Origin: Arthrobacter_N sp051262515
GTDB lineage: Bacteria; Actinomycetota; Actinomycetes; Actinomycetales; Micrococcaceae
Assembly (NCBI RefSeq): GCF_051262515.1
Contig: NZ_JBIMER010000002.1
Location: forward strand, 124,001 to 188,000
DNA: 64,000 bases
Reading direction: 5' to 3'
Shown: in pieces, positions 7,933 to 15,729 of the stretch
Position numbering within the stretch: position 1 is the first letter of the stretch
Layout: every line of letters begins with the position of its first letter
The notes under the pieces: generated by a model
The model's input: only the letters and a program-made list of their open reading frames with translations
Told to the model about the DNA's origin: nothing
The model's database searches: none
Made by a program: the position numbers and the translations under genes

Positions 7933-9226
7933 GGGAGGTCCCTTCGGTGGTGGTGTCCTCGGTCGTGGTGTGCGCGTTGGACGCGTTCTCGAGTACGACG
8001 GCGGCAAGCCGGCCGCGGGCGACCCGCACCGTGAGTTCGGTGCCGGCCGGAGCGTCGGCGGGATCCCGGACGACGGCGCCGCCGGGGCGTTGGACCACCG
8101 CGTAGCCGCGGTCCAGGGTCTGTTGCGGCGAGAGGGCCCGGACCTGAGCGCGCAGGTGCGCGACGGCGTCGAATCCCCGGGCGAGCGCGGAGCGCATCGA
8201 TTGGAGCGACCGGACGCGCAGTCGGTCCACGTCCTCCGCGCGCACGTCCACCATGCCCGCGGGATGGGCCATGACGGGACGGGTGCGCAGCGATTCGATC
8301 CGGTGGGACTCGCGTTCGACGAACTGGTGGACGGCCCGGTCCAGCCGGACACGGGCCTGTTCGATCCGCTGGCGCTCCTCCCCGACCTCGGGAACGATCC
8401 GCTTGGCCGCGTCCGTGGGGGTGGAGGCGCGAACGTCCGCGACGTCGTCGAGGAGGGGGCGGTCGGCCTCGTGCCCGATGGCGCTGACCACGGGCGTGGT
8501 GGCGGCGGAGACGGCGCGGACCAGCTCCTCGGCACTGAACGGCAACAGGTCCTCGAGCGCGCCCCCGCCGCGGGCGATGACGATGACGTCCACCGTCTCC
8601 ATCGCGTCGAGTTCACGCAGCGCGGCAACGACCTCGCGGACGGCATTGACGCCCTGGACCGCGGTGTTGCGGATCTCGAACTCGACGCCGGGCCAGCGCA
8701 GGGACGCGTTGCGCACCACGTCCTTTTCCGCATCCGAATTTCGGCCGGTGATCAACCCCACACGGTGCGGCAGGACCGGAAGCGGCAGCTTCCGCGAGGC
8801 GTCGAAGAGCCCCTCCGCGCCCAGGGACTGGCGCAGGCGCTCCAGCCGGGCCAACAGGTCCCCGAGGCCGACGGGACGCAGATCCGACGCCGTCATGGAG
8901 AGCCGGCCGGTCTTCAGGTAGAGGTTGGGGCGGACACGGGCCACCACGCGGGCTCCGACTTCCGGCCGCGAGTCGAGGTTCCGCATCACGGGCGCCCACA
9001 CGTTGACGGACAGGGAGTATTCGACGTCCACGTCCCGCATGGTCAGGTAGGCGTGCCCGTTGCGGAGGTTGGCCTCGAGGAGCTGGCCCTCGATCCAGAC
9101 GTCGGGGGAGCGCTCGATGTGCGCCTTGAGCTTTTCCGAGAAGACGCGGAGCGGCCAGGGGGAGTCGGGGGAGGTTTCCGCGGCGGTCGCGGGCAGCGAC
9201 GAAACGTCCGCGCGTTGCTCGTCCAC
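7925..9226 (-). CDS. xseA: Exodeoxyribonuclease VII large subunit
   Basis: A 433-residue catalytic subunit: an N-terminal OB-fold (about residues 20-120, with the VWIEGQL segment), then the XseA domain with the motifs LPHRVGLITGRNSDAEKD, DVIVIARGGGALEDL and SAIGHEADRPLLDDVADVRA, and a long helical C-terminus that contacts XseB. Length is normal. The GTG start has a purine-rich sequence about 8 nt upstream. It is divergent from the membrane-protein gene at 9345. Confidence 0.93.
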   Translation of the reverse strand: MDEQRADVSSLPATAAETSPDSPWPLRVFSEKLKAHIERSPDVWIEGQLLEANLRNGHAYLTMRDVDVEYSLSVNVWAPVMRNLDSRPEVGARVVARVRPNLYLKTGRLSMTASDLRPVGLGDLLARLERLRQSLGAEGLFDASRKLPLPVLPHRVGLITGRNSDAEKDVVRNASLRWPGVEFEIRNTAVQGVNAVREVVAALRELDAMETVDVIVIARGGGALEDLLPFSAEELVRAVSAATTPVVSAIGHEADRPLLDDVADVRASTPTDAAKRIVPEVGEERQRIEQARVRLDRAVHQFVERESHRIESLRTRPVMAHPAGMVDVRAEDVDRLRVRSLQSMRSALARGFDAVAHLRAQVRALSPQQTLDRGYAVVQRPGGAVVRDPADAPAGTELTVRVARGRLAAVVLENASNAHTTTEDTTTEGTSHA

Positions 9227-9344
9227 GGTGGTCCTTCCCGTTGCTCGTTTCGGTCCGGTCCGGAGCGGTCCGACCCCTCAATCAATATCAGTAAGGTGGG
9301 ACAAATTGGGCCAGCCACTCCCCGGCGGCCCGGGAGGGGCCCGG

Positions 9345-10247
9345 ATGAGGACGTTCTTGGCTGTGCCGTTGATCCTGTTGGCTGCCGCGCTCGCGTGCCT
9401 CGCCATCGCCGGTTCGTACCTGGAGCGACTGGCCGAGACGCCGGAGCAGGCCCGGGCGGTGGCCGGCCCGCTGTCCGGCGACCCAGCCTTCCTCGAGGCG
9501 CTGGCTCCGCGGCTCGCGGCGGTAATCACCGATCGGTTGCCCGATGAGGTCGCCATCCCCGACGCGCTGGAGCCCGTTATCGAGCAGGCGACCGGCCAGG
9601 CACTCGACGCAATCGTCACGGACCCGGGATTCGAGGCCGCGTGGCTGAAGACCATCGACCTCACTAGGGAGGACTACGTCGCGCAGCTCCGCGCGGTCCA
9701 TGCGGGGGACTCGGAGGACGCGGGCGTGGGGCTGGACATCGGCCCGGTGGCCGCGCTCGGATACGCCAAACTGGCCGAATCGGCCGGCTCGATAGGCCTC
9801 GGAGGGATGGTGGAGGGCCTGCGGCCGGAGACGTCCGTGGTGTTCGATCTCGGCGTTCCGCCGGACGGACACCCGATCCAGGAGCCCCTTGCCGCCGCCG
9901 TCGCGCAGGCCGGGCTGTGGATCTGGTGCGCGGCCGGATCCGGCGTCGCCACGCTGCTCGCCTTCGCCGTCGCCGGCCGGGGCCGTTGGCTGGTTCTGGC
10001 GCTTGGCGGGGCGGTCCTGGCCGTGGCGGGATTCGCCGCGCGAGTGGCGGCCGGGGACCTGGCCACCGGTGCCGCGGCGCCCGGAGGTTCGGGCGCGACA
10101 CTGGAGGCCATCGTGACGGACACACTCGTGTCCGGCCTCGGAGGCCAGCTGGTCCCCGTCGCCACGGGGACGCTGGTCGGCGGCGCGGCCGTGATGGTTG
10201 TCTCCCTTGTGGCCCACGCCCTGAGCCGCCGCCATTCGACCGGCTAG
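9345..10247 (+). CDS. Hypothetical membrane protein
   Basis: A 300-residue protein of unknown function. A hydrophobic N-terminal helix (residues 3-22) is followed by an extracytoplasmic region of about 180 residues rich in Asp/Glu/Ala, then three membrane segments near the C-terminus (WIWCAAGSGVATLLAFAV, WLVLALGGAVLAVAGFA and a final VPVATGTLVGGAAVMVVSL helix). This N-in/loop/TM layout resembles small actinobacterial envelope proteins found near ispH, but I do not recognise a named family. A gggagggg ribosome site precedes the ATG. Its stop codon is embedded in the ispH -10 box. Confidence 0.7.
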   Translation: MRTFLAVPLILLAAALACLAIAGSYLERLAETPEQARAVAGPLSGDPAFLEALAPRLAAVITDRLPDEVAIPDALEPVIEQATGQALDAIVTDPGFEAAWLKTIDLTREDYVAQLRAVHAGDSEDAGVGLDIGPVAALGYAKLAESAGSIGLGGMVEGLRPETSVVFDLGVPPDGHPIQEPLAAAVAQAGLWIWCAAGSGVATLLAFAVAGRGRWLVLALGGAVLAVAGFAARVAAGDLATGAAAPGGSGATLEAIVTDTLVSGLGGQLVPVATGTLVGGAAVMVVSLVAHALSRRHSTG

Positions 10248-10250
10248 AAT
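10245..10250 (+). promoter_or_regulatory. -10 box of ispH
   Basis: TAGAAT, 7 nt before the ispH ATG. The same TAG serves as the stop codon of the upstream gene, so ispH can be read from its own leaderless transcript. Confidence 0.55.
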
Positions 10251-10257
10251 TGACCCC

Positions 10258-11352
10258 ATGCCTACCACCGCCACCGCTCCGGTCTCCGTGCCCATGCCGC
10301 AGGTTCCACGCCGGCGGCGCAGCCCCGAGGACGTCGCGGCCGCGGCTCCGGTCGAGGGACCCAAGCGCGTCCTGCTGGCCGCCCCCCGCGGCTACTGCGC
10401 CGGCGTCGACCGGGCCGTCATCGCCGTGGAGAAGGCGCTGGAGCACTACGGGCCGCCGGTCTACGTCCGCAAGCAGATCGTGCACAACCTGCACGTCGTG
10501 ACGACGCTCGAGGAGCGCGGGGCGATCTTCGTGGAGGAGACCGACGAGGTCCCCGAGGGCGCGCTGGTGATCTTCTCCGCGCACGGCGTCAGCCCCGCCG
10601 TCGTGCAGTCCGCGGACGACCGCAACCTCCGCACCATCGACGCGACCTGCCCGCTGGTGACCAAGGTCCACCGCGAGGCCGTGCGGTTCGCGAAGGACGA
10701 CTACGAGATCCTGCTGATCGGCCACGAAGGCCACGAAGAGGTTGAAGGCACCTACGGCGAGGCGCCCGAGCACACGCAGATCGTCAACAACCCCGAGGAA
10801 GCGGCGACCATCGAGGTCCGCGACCCGGACAGGCTGATCTGGCTTTCGCAGACCACGCTGTCCGTGGACGAGACCATGGAAACCGTCCGCATTCTCCGGG
10901 ACCGCTTCCCGAACCTGCAGGATCCGCCCAGCGACGACATCTGCTACGCGACGTCCAACCGACAGGTGGCCATCAAGAAGATCGCCCCGGATGCCGATCT
11001 CGTCCTCGTGGTGGGATCGTCGAACTCGTCGAACTCCGTGCGCCTCGTCGAGGTGGCGCTGGAGTACGGCGCCCAGGCGGCATACCGGGTGGATTACGCG
11101 AACGAGATCGACGAAACCTGGTTCGAGGGCGTCTCGACGGTTGGCGTGACCTCCGGGGCATCCGTGCCCGAGGTGCTGGTGCGCGATGTGCTGCACCTGT
11201 TGTCCGAGTACGGTTTCGGCCCGGCCGAGGAAATCGTGACGGCCGAGGAGGACATCCTGTTCTCACTGCCGAAGGAGTTGCGCGCCAAGCTCAAGGAGGC
11301 CGGCGACGGCTCCGTGGGGCTCGGCGGCCGCGGGGCGCGACCGGCGAACTAG
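10258..11352 (+). CDS. ispH: 4-hydroxy-3-methylbut-2-enyl diphosphate reductase
   Basis: A 364-residue IspH/LytB, the last enzyme of the non-mevalonate isoprenoid pathway, which reduces HMBPP to IPP and DMAPP. The three cysteines that ligate the iron-sulfur cluster are present: Cys47 in PRGYCAGVDRA, Cys131 in ATCPLVTKVH and Cys229 in DDICYATSNRQ. The active-site segment GHEGHEEVEGT is intact. The roughly 35-residue Pro/Ala-rich N-terminal extension before the domain is common in actinobacteria. It follows the upstream stop by only 10 nt. Confidence 0.96.
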   Translation: MPTTATAPVSVPMPQVPRRRRSPEDVAAAAPVEGPKRVLLAAPRGYCAGVDRAVIAVEKALEHYGPPVYVRKQIVHNLHVVTTLEERGAIFVEETDEVPEGALVIFSAHGVSPAVVQSADDRNLRTIDATCPLVTKVHREAVRFAKDDYEILLIGHEGHEEVEGTYGEAPEHTQIVNNPEEAATIEVRDPDRLIWLSQTTLSVDETMETVRILRDRFPNLQDPPSDDICYATSNRQVAIKKIAPDADLVLVVGSSNSSNSVRLVEVALEYGAQAAYRVDYANEIDETWFEGVSTVGVTSGASVPEVLVRDVLHLLSEYGFGPAEEIVTAEEDILFSLPKELRAKLKEAGDGSVGLGGRGARPAN

Positions 11353-11399
11353 CGGCGGCTGAACCGCGAACTAGCGTCCGCCGCGCCGGGCCCGCGACG

Positions 11400-12662
11400 C
11401 TAGCCAGCCGCGCGGGCATCCCGACATTGCCCGGAGCTCGCGTTCTCCTCCAACTGCCGCTCGTCGAGCAGTTCGGTCGCGCTGAGCACCCGTGGTGTCG
11501 CCTCCAGCGGAGCGGCCTCGAGCGCTGTTCTGGTGGCCGGGTCCGAGCCCAGCCCCGGATCGAGTTCCTGGATCCGCCGCGCGGACGGCAGCACGCGGGA
11601 CTCCAGCGCGCCGACGAACGAGTTGTACTTCTCCACGCTGGACTTCAGGGAATTGCCCAACCGCGTCACGTGCCCGCCCATGGTGCCGAGCCGTTCGTAG
11701 AGCTCCCGCGAGTGCTCGAAGAGCGCCTTGGCGTTCTCCGTCAGCAACTCCTGCCGCCAGGCGAAGGCCAGCCCCTTGAGAATGGACAGCAGCGTTGCGG
11801 GCGAGGCCAGCGCGACGTTCTTGGAAAACGCGTGGTCCATCAGTCCGGCGTCGGCGGACAGGGCCGCGGCCAGGAACGACTCAGCCGGCAGGAAGCAGAC
11901 CACCAGCTCGGGGCTGCCGGGCACCGAATCCCAGTACTTTTTCGAGCCCAGCGCGTCCACATGGGCGCGTAGCGCCTTGGCGTGGGCGAGGAGTAGTTCG
12001 GCTTGGCGGGAGCGCAGGGACGGATCCGCGTCCGTGTCCAGCTCCTGGGCCTGCAGATAGGCCGCCAGCGGAACCTTCGAATCCACGGCGACGGACTTGC
12101 CGCCCGGCAGTGACACGACGAGGTCGGGCCGTTGGCCGGTGTGGGTGGTGGTCTGTTCCGAGAAATCCACGTGGTTGAGCATGCCGGCGGCCTCGACCAC
12201 CCGCCGCAGCTGAACCTCGCCCCACGTGCCGCGCGCCGCGTTGTTGCGCAGCGCGCCCGCCAGCGAAGCGGTTGTGCGCAGCAAGGCGGCATCCTGTTCG
12301 GCGGCCATCGCCAACTGCTGGCTGAGCTGTCCGAACTGCTCGACGCGGTCCCGTTCCAGGATCGAAACCTGTGTCTGCACCTGGTGGAGCTTTTCCGCGA
12401 CCGGGGCCAGCGCCTGGAGCACGGACTGGTCCCGGCGGCCGCGCTCGCGGTCCTCGTCCACGCGTCCCTGGAGCATGTGTTTCTCCGCTTGGACCGCCGC
12501 GAGGGCCGTGGTCGCGTCGCCCAGGCGCCGCGCCGCGTCGTCGTTCGCTTGGCGAAGGCCCGCGAGCGTGCCCCTGATACCGAACCACCACAGGGCGGCG
12601 GCGCCCGCGAGGGCCCCGACGATCAGGGTGAGACCTGCCACTATCCAGCCGATTGCGTCCAT
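11400..12662 (-). CDS. rmuC: DNA recombination protein RmuC family
   Basis: A 420-residue protein with an N-terminal membrane helix (WIVAGLTLIVGALAGAAALWW), a long coiled coil (about residues 30-130), then the RmuC nuclease-like domain (NNAARGTWGEVQLRRVVEAAGM, DSKVPLAAYLQAQ, and the KNVALASPATLLSILK segment). In Escherichia coli RmuC limits recombination at short inverted repeats. The ATG at 12660-12662 is back-to-back with ychF, separated by 54 bp. Confidence 0.88.
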   Translation of the reverse strand: MDAIGWIVAGLTLIVGALAGAAALWWFGIRGTLAGLRQANDDAARRLGDATTALAAVQAEKHMLQGRVDEDRERGRRDQSVLQALAPVAEKLHQVQTQVSILERDRVEQFGQLSQQLAMAAEQDAALLRTTASLAGALRNNAARGTWGEVQLRRVVEAAGMLNHVDFSEQTTTHTGQRPDLVVSLPGGKSVAVDSKVPLAAYLQAQELDTDADPSLRSRQAELLLAHAKALRAHVDALGSKKYWDSVPGSPELVVCFLPAESFLAAALSADAGLMDHAFSKNVALASPATLLSILKGLAFAWRQELLTENAKALFEHSRELYERLGTMGGHVTRLGNSLKSSVEKYNSFVGALESRVLPSARRIQELDPGLGSDPATRTALEAAPLEATPRVLSATELLDERQLEENASSGQCRDARAAG

Positions 12663-12702
12663 GTCTCCACTGTGCCAGCCGCCACCGACGGAATGGGGCA
12701 GG

Positions 12703-12708
12703 TAGACT
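12703..12708 (+). promoter_or_regulatory. -10 box of ychF
   Basis: TAGACT, 8 nt before the GTG at 12717; no Shine-Dalgarno sequence lies between box and start. Confidence 0.5.
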
Positions 12709-12716
12709 CTTCTCCC

Positions 12717-13802
12717 GTGGCTCTTACTATTGGAATCGTCGGACTGCCCAATGTCGGCAAGTCAACCATGTTCAACGCACTGACCCGCGCGCAGGTTCTG
12801 GCGGCGAACTACCCGTTCGCGACCATCGAACCCAATGTCGGCGTCGTGCCCCTGCCCGACTCGAGGCTGAAGGTGCTGGCCGGGATCTTCTCCTCCGACC
12901 GCATCCTGCCCGCGACCGTGTCCTTCGTCGACATCGCGGGCATCGTCAAGGGCGCCTCCGAGGGCGAGGGCCTGGGAAACAAGTTCCTGGCGAACATCCG
13001 CGAGGCGGACGCCATCTGCCAGGTGACCCGCGTGTTCGAGGACTCCGACGTGGTCCACGTCGACGGCGAGGTGAATCCGGCGTCGGACATCGAGACCATC
13101 GCCACCGAGCTGATCCTGGCCGACCTGCAGACCATCGAGAACCAGCTTCCGCGCCTGGACAAGGAACTCCGCGCCAAGAAGATCGAGGCGTCGTTCATCG
13201 AAACGGTCAAGTCCGCGCAGAAGGTGCTCGAAGAGGGGACAACACTTTTCGCCGGCGCCGCCGCCGCGAAGGTCGATCTCGAGGAGCTCGCGCCGCTGCA
13301 GCTCATGACCACCAAGCCGTTCATCTACGTCTTCAACACCGACGAGGCCGGGCTGGGCGACGAGGAAATGAAGGCCAAGCTCTCCGCCCTCGTCGCGCCG
13401 GCCGAGGCGATCTTCCTGGACGCGCAGTTCGAGTCCGAGCTCGCCGAGCTGACCGAGGAGGAGGCCGCCGAGATGCTCGAGGACGCCGGCTACCAGGAAT
13501 CGGGCCTGGACAAGTTGGCCCGCGTCGGCTTCGAGACGCTTGGCCTGCAGACCTACCTGACGGCCGGTCCCAAGGAAACGCGCGCGTGGACCATCCACAA
13601 GGGCGACACCGCCCCGCAGGCCGCCGGCGTCATCCACACCGACTTCCAGCGCGGCTTCATCAAGGCCGAGGTCATCGGCTTCGACGACCTGGTCGCCGCC
13701 GGATCCGTTGCCGCCGCCAAGTCCGCGGGCAAGGCCCGGATCGAAGGCAAGGAATACGTGATGAAGGACGGCGACGTCGTCGAATTTAGATTCAATGTCT
13801 AA
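12717..13802 (+). CDS. ychF: Redox-regulated ATPase YchF
   Basis: A 361-residue Obg-family P-loop ATPase, the standard length. GLPNVGKS (residues 8-15) is the P-loop, DIAGIVKGASEGEGLGNKFL the switch II region, and the C-terminal TGS-like domain ends in GDVVEFRFNV, the usual YchF terminus. The start GTG and length were fixed by family alignment. Oddly, the last codons (GAA TTT AGA TTC AAT, then TAA) are AT-rich and use AGA, unlike the rest of the gene, and two further copies of the coding end lie downstream in GC-rich form. This suggests the gene's tail was replaced by an integrating element while the protein sequence was kept. Confidence 0.95.
   Translation: MALTIGIVGLPNVGKSTMFNALTRAQVLAANYPFATIEPNVGVVPLPDSRLKVLAGIFSSDRILPATVSFVDIAGIVKGASEGEGLGNKFLANIREADAICQVTRVFEDSDVVHVDGEVNPASDIETIATELILADLQTIENQLPRLDKELRAKKIEASFIETVKSAQKVLEEGTTLFAGAAAAKVDLEELAPLQLMTTKPFIYVFNTDEAGLGDEEMKAKLSALVAPAEAIFLDAQFESELAELTEEEAAEMLEDAGYQESGLDKLARVGFETLGLQTYLTAGPKETRAWTIHKGDTAPQAAGVIHTDFQRGFIKAEVIGFDDLVAAGSVAAAKSAGKARIEGKEYVMKDGDVVEFRFNV
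13782..13802 (+). repeat. ychF 3'-end repeat, copy A (current gene end)
   Basis: Encodes EFRFNV and stop as GAA TTT AGA TTC AAT GTC TAA. Same peptide as copies B (13805) and C (15609) but with AT-rich synonymous codons, as expected of an element-borne attachment site. Confidence 0.6.
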
Positions 13803-13804
13803 TT

Positions 13805-13824
13805 GAGTTCCGGTTCAACGTCTG
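13805..13824 (+). repeat. ychF 3'-end repeat, copy B
   Basis: GAG TTC CGG TTC AAC GTC TG, out of the ychF frame directly after its stop. It differs from copy C by one base in 20, so it may mark an earlier insertion or deletion at the same site. Confidence 0.6.
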
Positions 13825-13942
13825 CGATCCGAGTTCGTGTGGTATGTAACCCTCCCGGCGACAGCCCAAGGAGTAAAGCTCCAAATTAGAGTGCGTAGCG
13901 CTGTGTGGTATTCAGGTTGGCTTGTTCGCGCAGGTACAGGCG

Positions 13943-14521
13943 ATGGGAGAGGCAACGGCTCCTAGCTTTCGCGAGTCCAATCCATATGACGAGCAGCTTG
14001 CGGCCGCGAAGATCAGGCGGCAGTATGAGACGAACGCCGAGTTGAGCACGGCCAGCGACGCCCTCTTTCAGCAGCGCGCGGTCGCCGAATGGCTCGAGGC
14101 GCAGAAGCCCGAACTCGGCAACACCTACCGGGTCGCGAGGCAACTGTTGGCCGAGGCACCGGATCCCGGTTATGAACGAACCCGGGTTCTCCTGATATGC
14201 CACTCCGTGAGGGAGGTGATCAATCGCCTGCCTACCGGAGTGATGCTCGGTCGCGGAAGCCTTGATCGTAGTGCCGTAGCGAACCACAGGGGCTCATCGG
14301 AACTGGTGCGTAGTCTTCCGAAGCTCCGCGTCGAGTACCCGGAAATGGACTTGTCGCAGGAGGTTGAAAATGTTCCAGTCCCGCGCGACGTTGCGCTCGC
14401 TTTCAACTGCCTCATCGATGCCTCGGTGAACGAGGATCAGCGGCGCCTGAGCGATCTAGCCGCGTTTCTGACCACGATGCCAATCGCAAGCATCCCGCCG
14501 TGCGTGAGTGGCGCAGCTTGA
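13943..14521 (+). CDS. Hypothetical protein of the ychF insert
   Basis: A 192-residue predicted soluble, mostly helical protein that I do not recognise. An ATG at 13943 is preferred over a TTG 21 nt upstream. The first 60 residues are charged and Gln/Glu-rich. Around residues 80-97 lies RVLLICHSVREVINRLP, where Arg81 and His87 give an R-x5-H spacing reminiscent of HEPN-domain RNases; this is only a pattern match. It ends in a weak, low-complexity tail (SIPPCVSGAA), so the natural C-terminus may be lost. Codon use is less GC-rich than in flanking genes. It lies upstream of a toxin-antitoxin pair. Confidence 0.5.
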   Translation: MGEATAPSFRESNPYDEQLAAAKIRRQYETNAELSTASDALFQQRAVAEWLEAQKPELGNTYRVARQLLAEAPDPGYERTRVLLICHSVREVINRLPTGVMLGRGSLDRSAVANHRGSSELVRSLPKLRVEYPEMDLSQEVENVPVPRDVALAFNCLIDASVNEDQRRLSDLAAFLTTMPIASIPPCVSGAA

Positions 14522-14548
14522 GTTAGAGCTCCGACAGCTAACTGTTTC

Positions 14549-14764
14549 GTGTGGCATTGTCACCCCGAAACGGACGAGCTGATCCTGGTCGCGAGCGGCG
14601 AGCTCAGGATCCTGATGCGTGGTGGCGACGTCGTCCTCGGCCCTGGTGACTTGTATGTCGTTCCCTGGGGCACCGAGCACTGCCCGATGGTGGACGGTGA
14701 GGTGCACGCGGTCCTTCTCGAACCGAGCGGGACGATGAGTACGGTGACGCCGGTGGGGAGATGA
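14549..14764 (+). pseudogene. N-terminally truncated cupin
   Basis: 71 codons match the core of a small cupin: WHCHPETDELILV supplies the metal-ligand His/His/Glu pattern, followed by GDVVLGPGDLYVVPWGTEH with the second motif's His, then HAVLLEPSG. Intact relatives have 30-40 residues before this point; here the frame is closed by a stop at 14519-14521, so the N-terminal beta strands are missing. Probably a decaying fragment in the insert; a short functional protein from the GTG is possible but less likely. Confidence 0.55.
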
Positions 14765-14892
14765 CGGCGGACCTGCGAGAATTTGCGTAGGAAGCCGGTC
14801 AAAGACGCGTGGCCCAAGGCTGATAACTGCCGGAACTAGGTGGCATTGAGGTTCGCACCCTAACGTCCGACTGCCTAATTCGCGGACTCTTG

Positions 14893-14916
14893 AGTACAAC
14901 TTGTACAAGTTGTACT
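14893..14916. promoter_or_regulatory. Perfect 24-bp palindrome, putative antitoxin operator
   Basis: The half-site is AGTACAACTTGT, repeated exactly in inverted orientation, ending 8 nt before the antitoxin ATG. Phd/YefM antitoxins autoregulate through such palindromes in their promoters. Confidence 0.75.
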
Positions 14917-14924
14917 ATTGGTTC

Positions 14925-15170
14925 ATGACTTCCGTGACCTTGTCCCAGTTCCGTAACCAGCAAAGTGACTACATTGCTGCGGCCCAGCGTGAACCGGTTG
15001 AGATCACCTCGCGCGGGGCCGGGCGTCGTGCTGTCGTCGTCTCGCCCGAGTTCTTCGATCGTGCGCTGCAGGCGCTGGAGGACCAGGCTGACATCCATGG
15101 TGCCGCGCAGGCCCGCACCGAGATGGGGCGGGTCTCCCACGAGGAGCTCGTGCGTGAGCTTGGCTTCTGA
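14925..15170 (+). CDS. Phd/YefM family antitoxin
   Basis: An 81-residue antitoxin of a type II toxin-antitoxin pair. The N-terminal DNA-binding fold starts with VTLSQFRNQQSDYIAAAQREPVEI and continues with the family's RRAVVVSPEFFDRALQALE; the C-terminal acidic helix would wrap the toxin. The ATG at 14925 is preferred to the TTG at 14901 because the latter lies inside the palindromic operator. Nine nucleotides separate it from the toxin gene. It should neutralise the toxin and repress the operon. Confidence 0.88.
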   Translation: MTSVTLSQFRNQQSDYIAAAQREPVEITSRGAGRRAVVVSPEFFDRALQALEDQADIHGAAQARTEMGRVSHEELVRELGF

Positions 15171-15179
15171 TCCGGTTCG

Positions 15180-15437
15180 ATGCCGTATTCGATCAGTTAT
15201 GTCCCTTCAGTAGCGAAGACCATCCGGAAACTCGACAAGCCCACGGCCCGGCGATTGCTTGATGCGATCGGGGGACTCGCCAGCGACCCGCGCCCTCCTG
15301 GTTGCATTCAACTCAAGGGAGGCGACGGCGAATTCCGTATTCGCGTCGGCGACTACCGAATCGTCTACGATGTCCAAGATGATGAGCTGGTCGTCCTGGT
15401 GCTGCGGGTCGGCCATCGCCGAGAGGTGTACCGGTGA
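15180..15437 (+). CDS. RelE/ParE family toxin
   Basis: An 85-residue basic protein with the RelE pattern: YVPSVAKTIRKLDKPTARRLLDAI (helical pair), then DPRPPGCIQLKGGDGEFRIRVGDYRIVYDV and a final VLRVGHRREVY strand with the Arg/His residues used by RelE mRNA interferases. The IQLKG and RIRVGDYRIVY blocks fit RelE (ribosome-dependent RNase) better than ParE. Co-transcribed with the antitoxin. Confidence 0.9.
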   Translation: MPYSISYVPSVAKTIRKLDKPTARRLLDAIGGLASDPRPPGCIQLKGGDGEFRIRVGDYRIVYDVQDDELVVLVLRVGHRREVYR

Positions 15438-15608
15438 GATGGTGTCGGCTGTCGGGCAGGGAAGGGAGTTTTTTTGACGTGCTTGCGGAAACCGAACCGG
15501 CACACGGGTCTATGGCCACCTGCCAATGGCGTTAGACCCGGCGTCCAGTAAGGTTAGCTCGCACAGCGAGCGGGACATTCATAGGTTATTTAGGTGCTGA
15601 ACGTGGTG

Positions 15609-15629
15609 GAGTTCCGCTTCAACGTCTGA
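15609..15629 (+). repeat. ychF 3'-end repeat, copy C (probable native end)
   Basis: GAG TTC CGC TTC AAC GTC TGA, preceded by GTG GTG as in the YchF terminus (VVEFRFNV). GC-rich like the rest of ychF and followed by a strong terminator, so this is probably the original gene end displaced by the insert. Confidence 0.65.
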
Positions 15630-15664
15630 TCGACAGCGTCTTAACCACACTGCGCACACGCCAA

Positions 15665-15704
15665 CGAGTGTGCCGGGGCCGGTGGCCCGGGCACACTCGT
15701 TTTT
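15665..15704 (+). terminator. Rho-independent terminator (probably the original ychF terminator)
   Basis: A 16-bp stem with one mismatch (15665-15680 with 15684-15699), a 3-nt loop and five Ts. It lies 36 nt after the displaced ychF end. Confidence 0.85.
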
Positions 15705-15729
15705 GCCCGCGCTAGTTCTTGGTGACGGA

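Larger units (their letters stand above)
13803..15607 (+). mobile_element. Putative genomic insert at the 3' end of ychF
   Basis: About 1.8 kb separates the ychF stop from a GC-rich copy of the same gene end and from a strong terminator that looks like ychF's own. The insert holds a hypothetical gene, a cupin fragment and a toxin-antitoxin pair, has visibly lower GC and looser gene packing than its neighbours, and contains a second partial copy of the gene end at its left edge. No integrase or transposase is present, so if it was a mobile element it is now a remnant. Confidence 0.5.

Noticed and set aside
14521..14542. agttag/ctaact inverted repeat before the cupin fragment
   Set aside because: Six base pairs only, with no T-run and no palindromic symmetry like the antitoxin operator.
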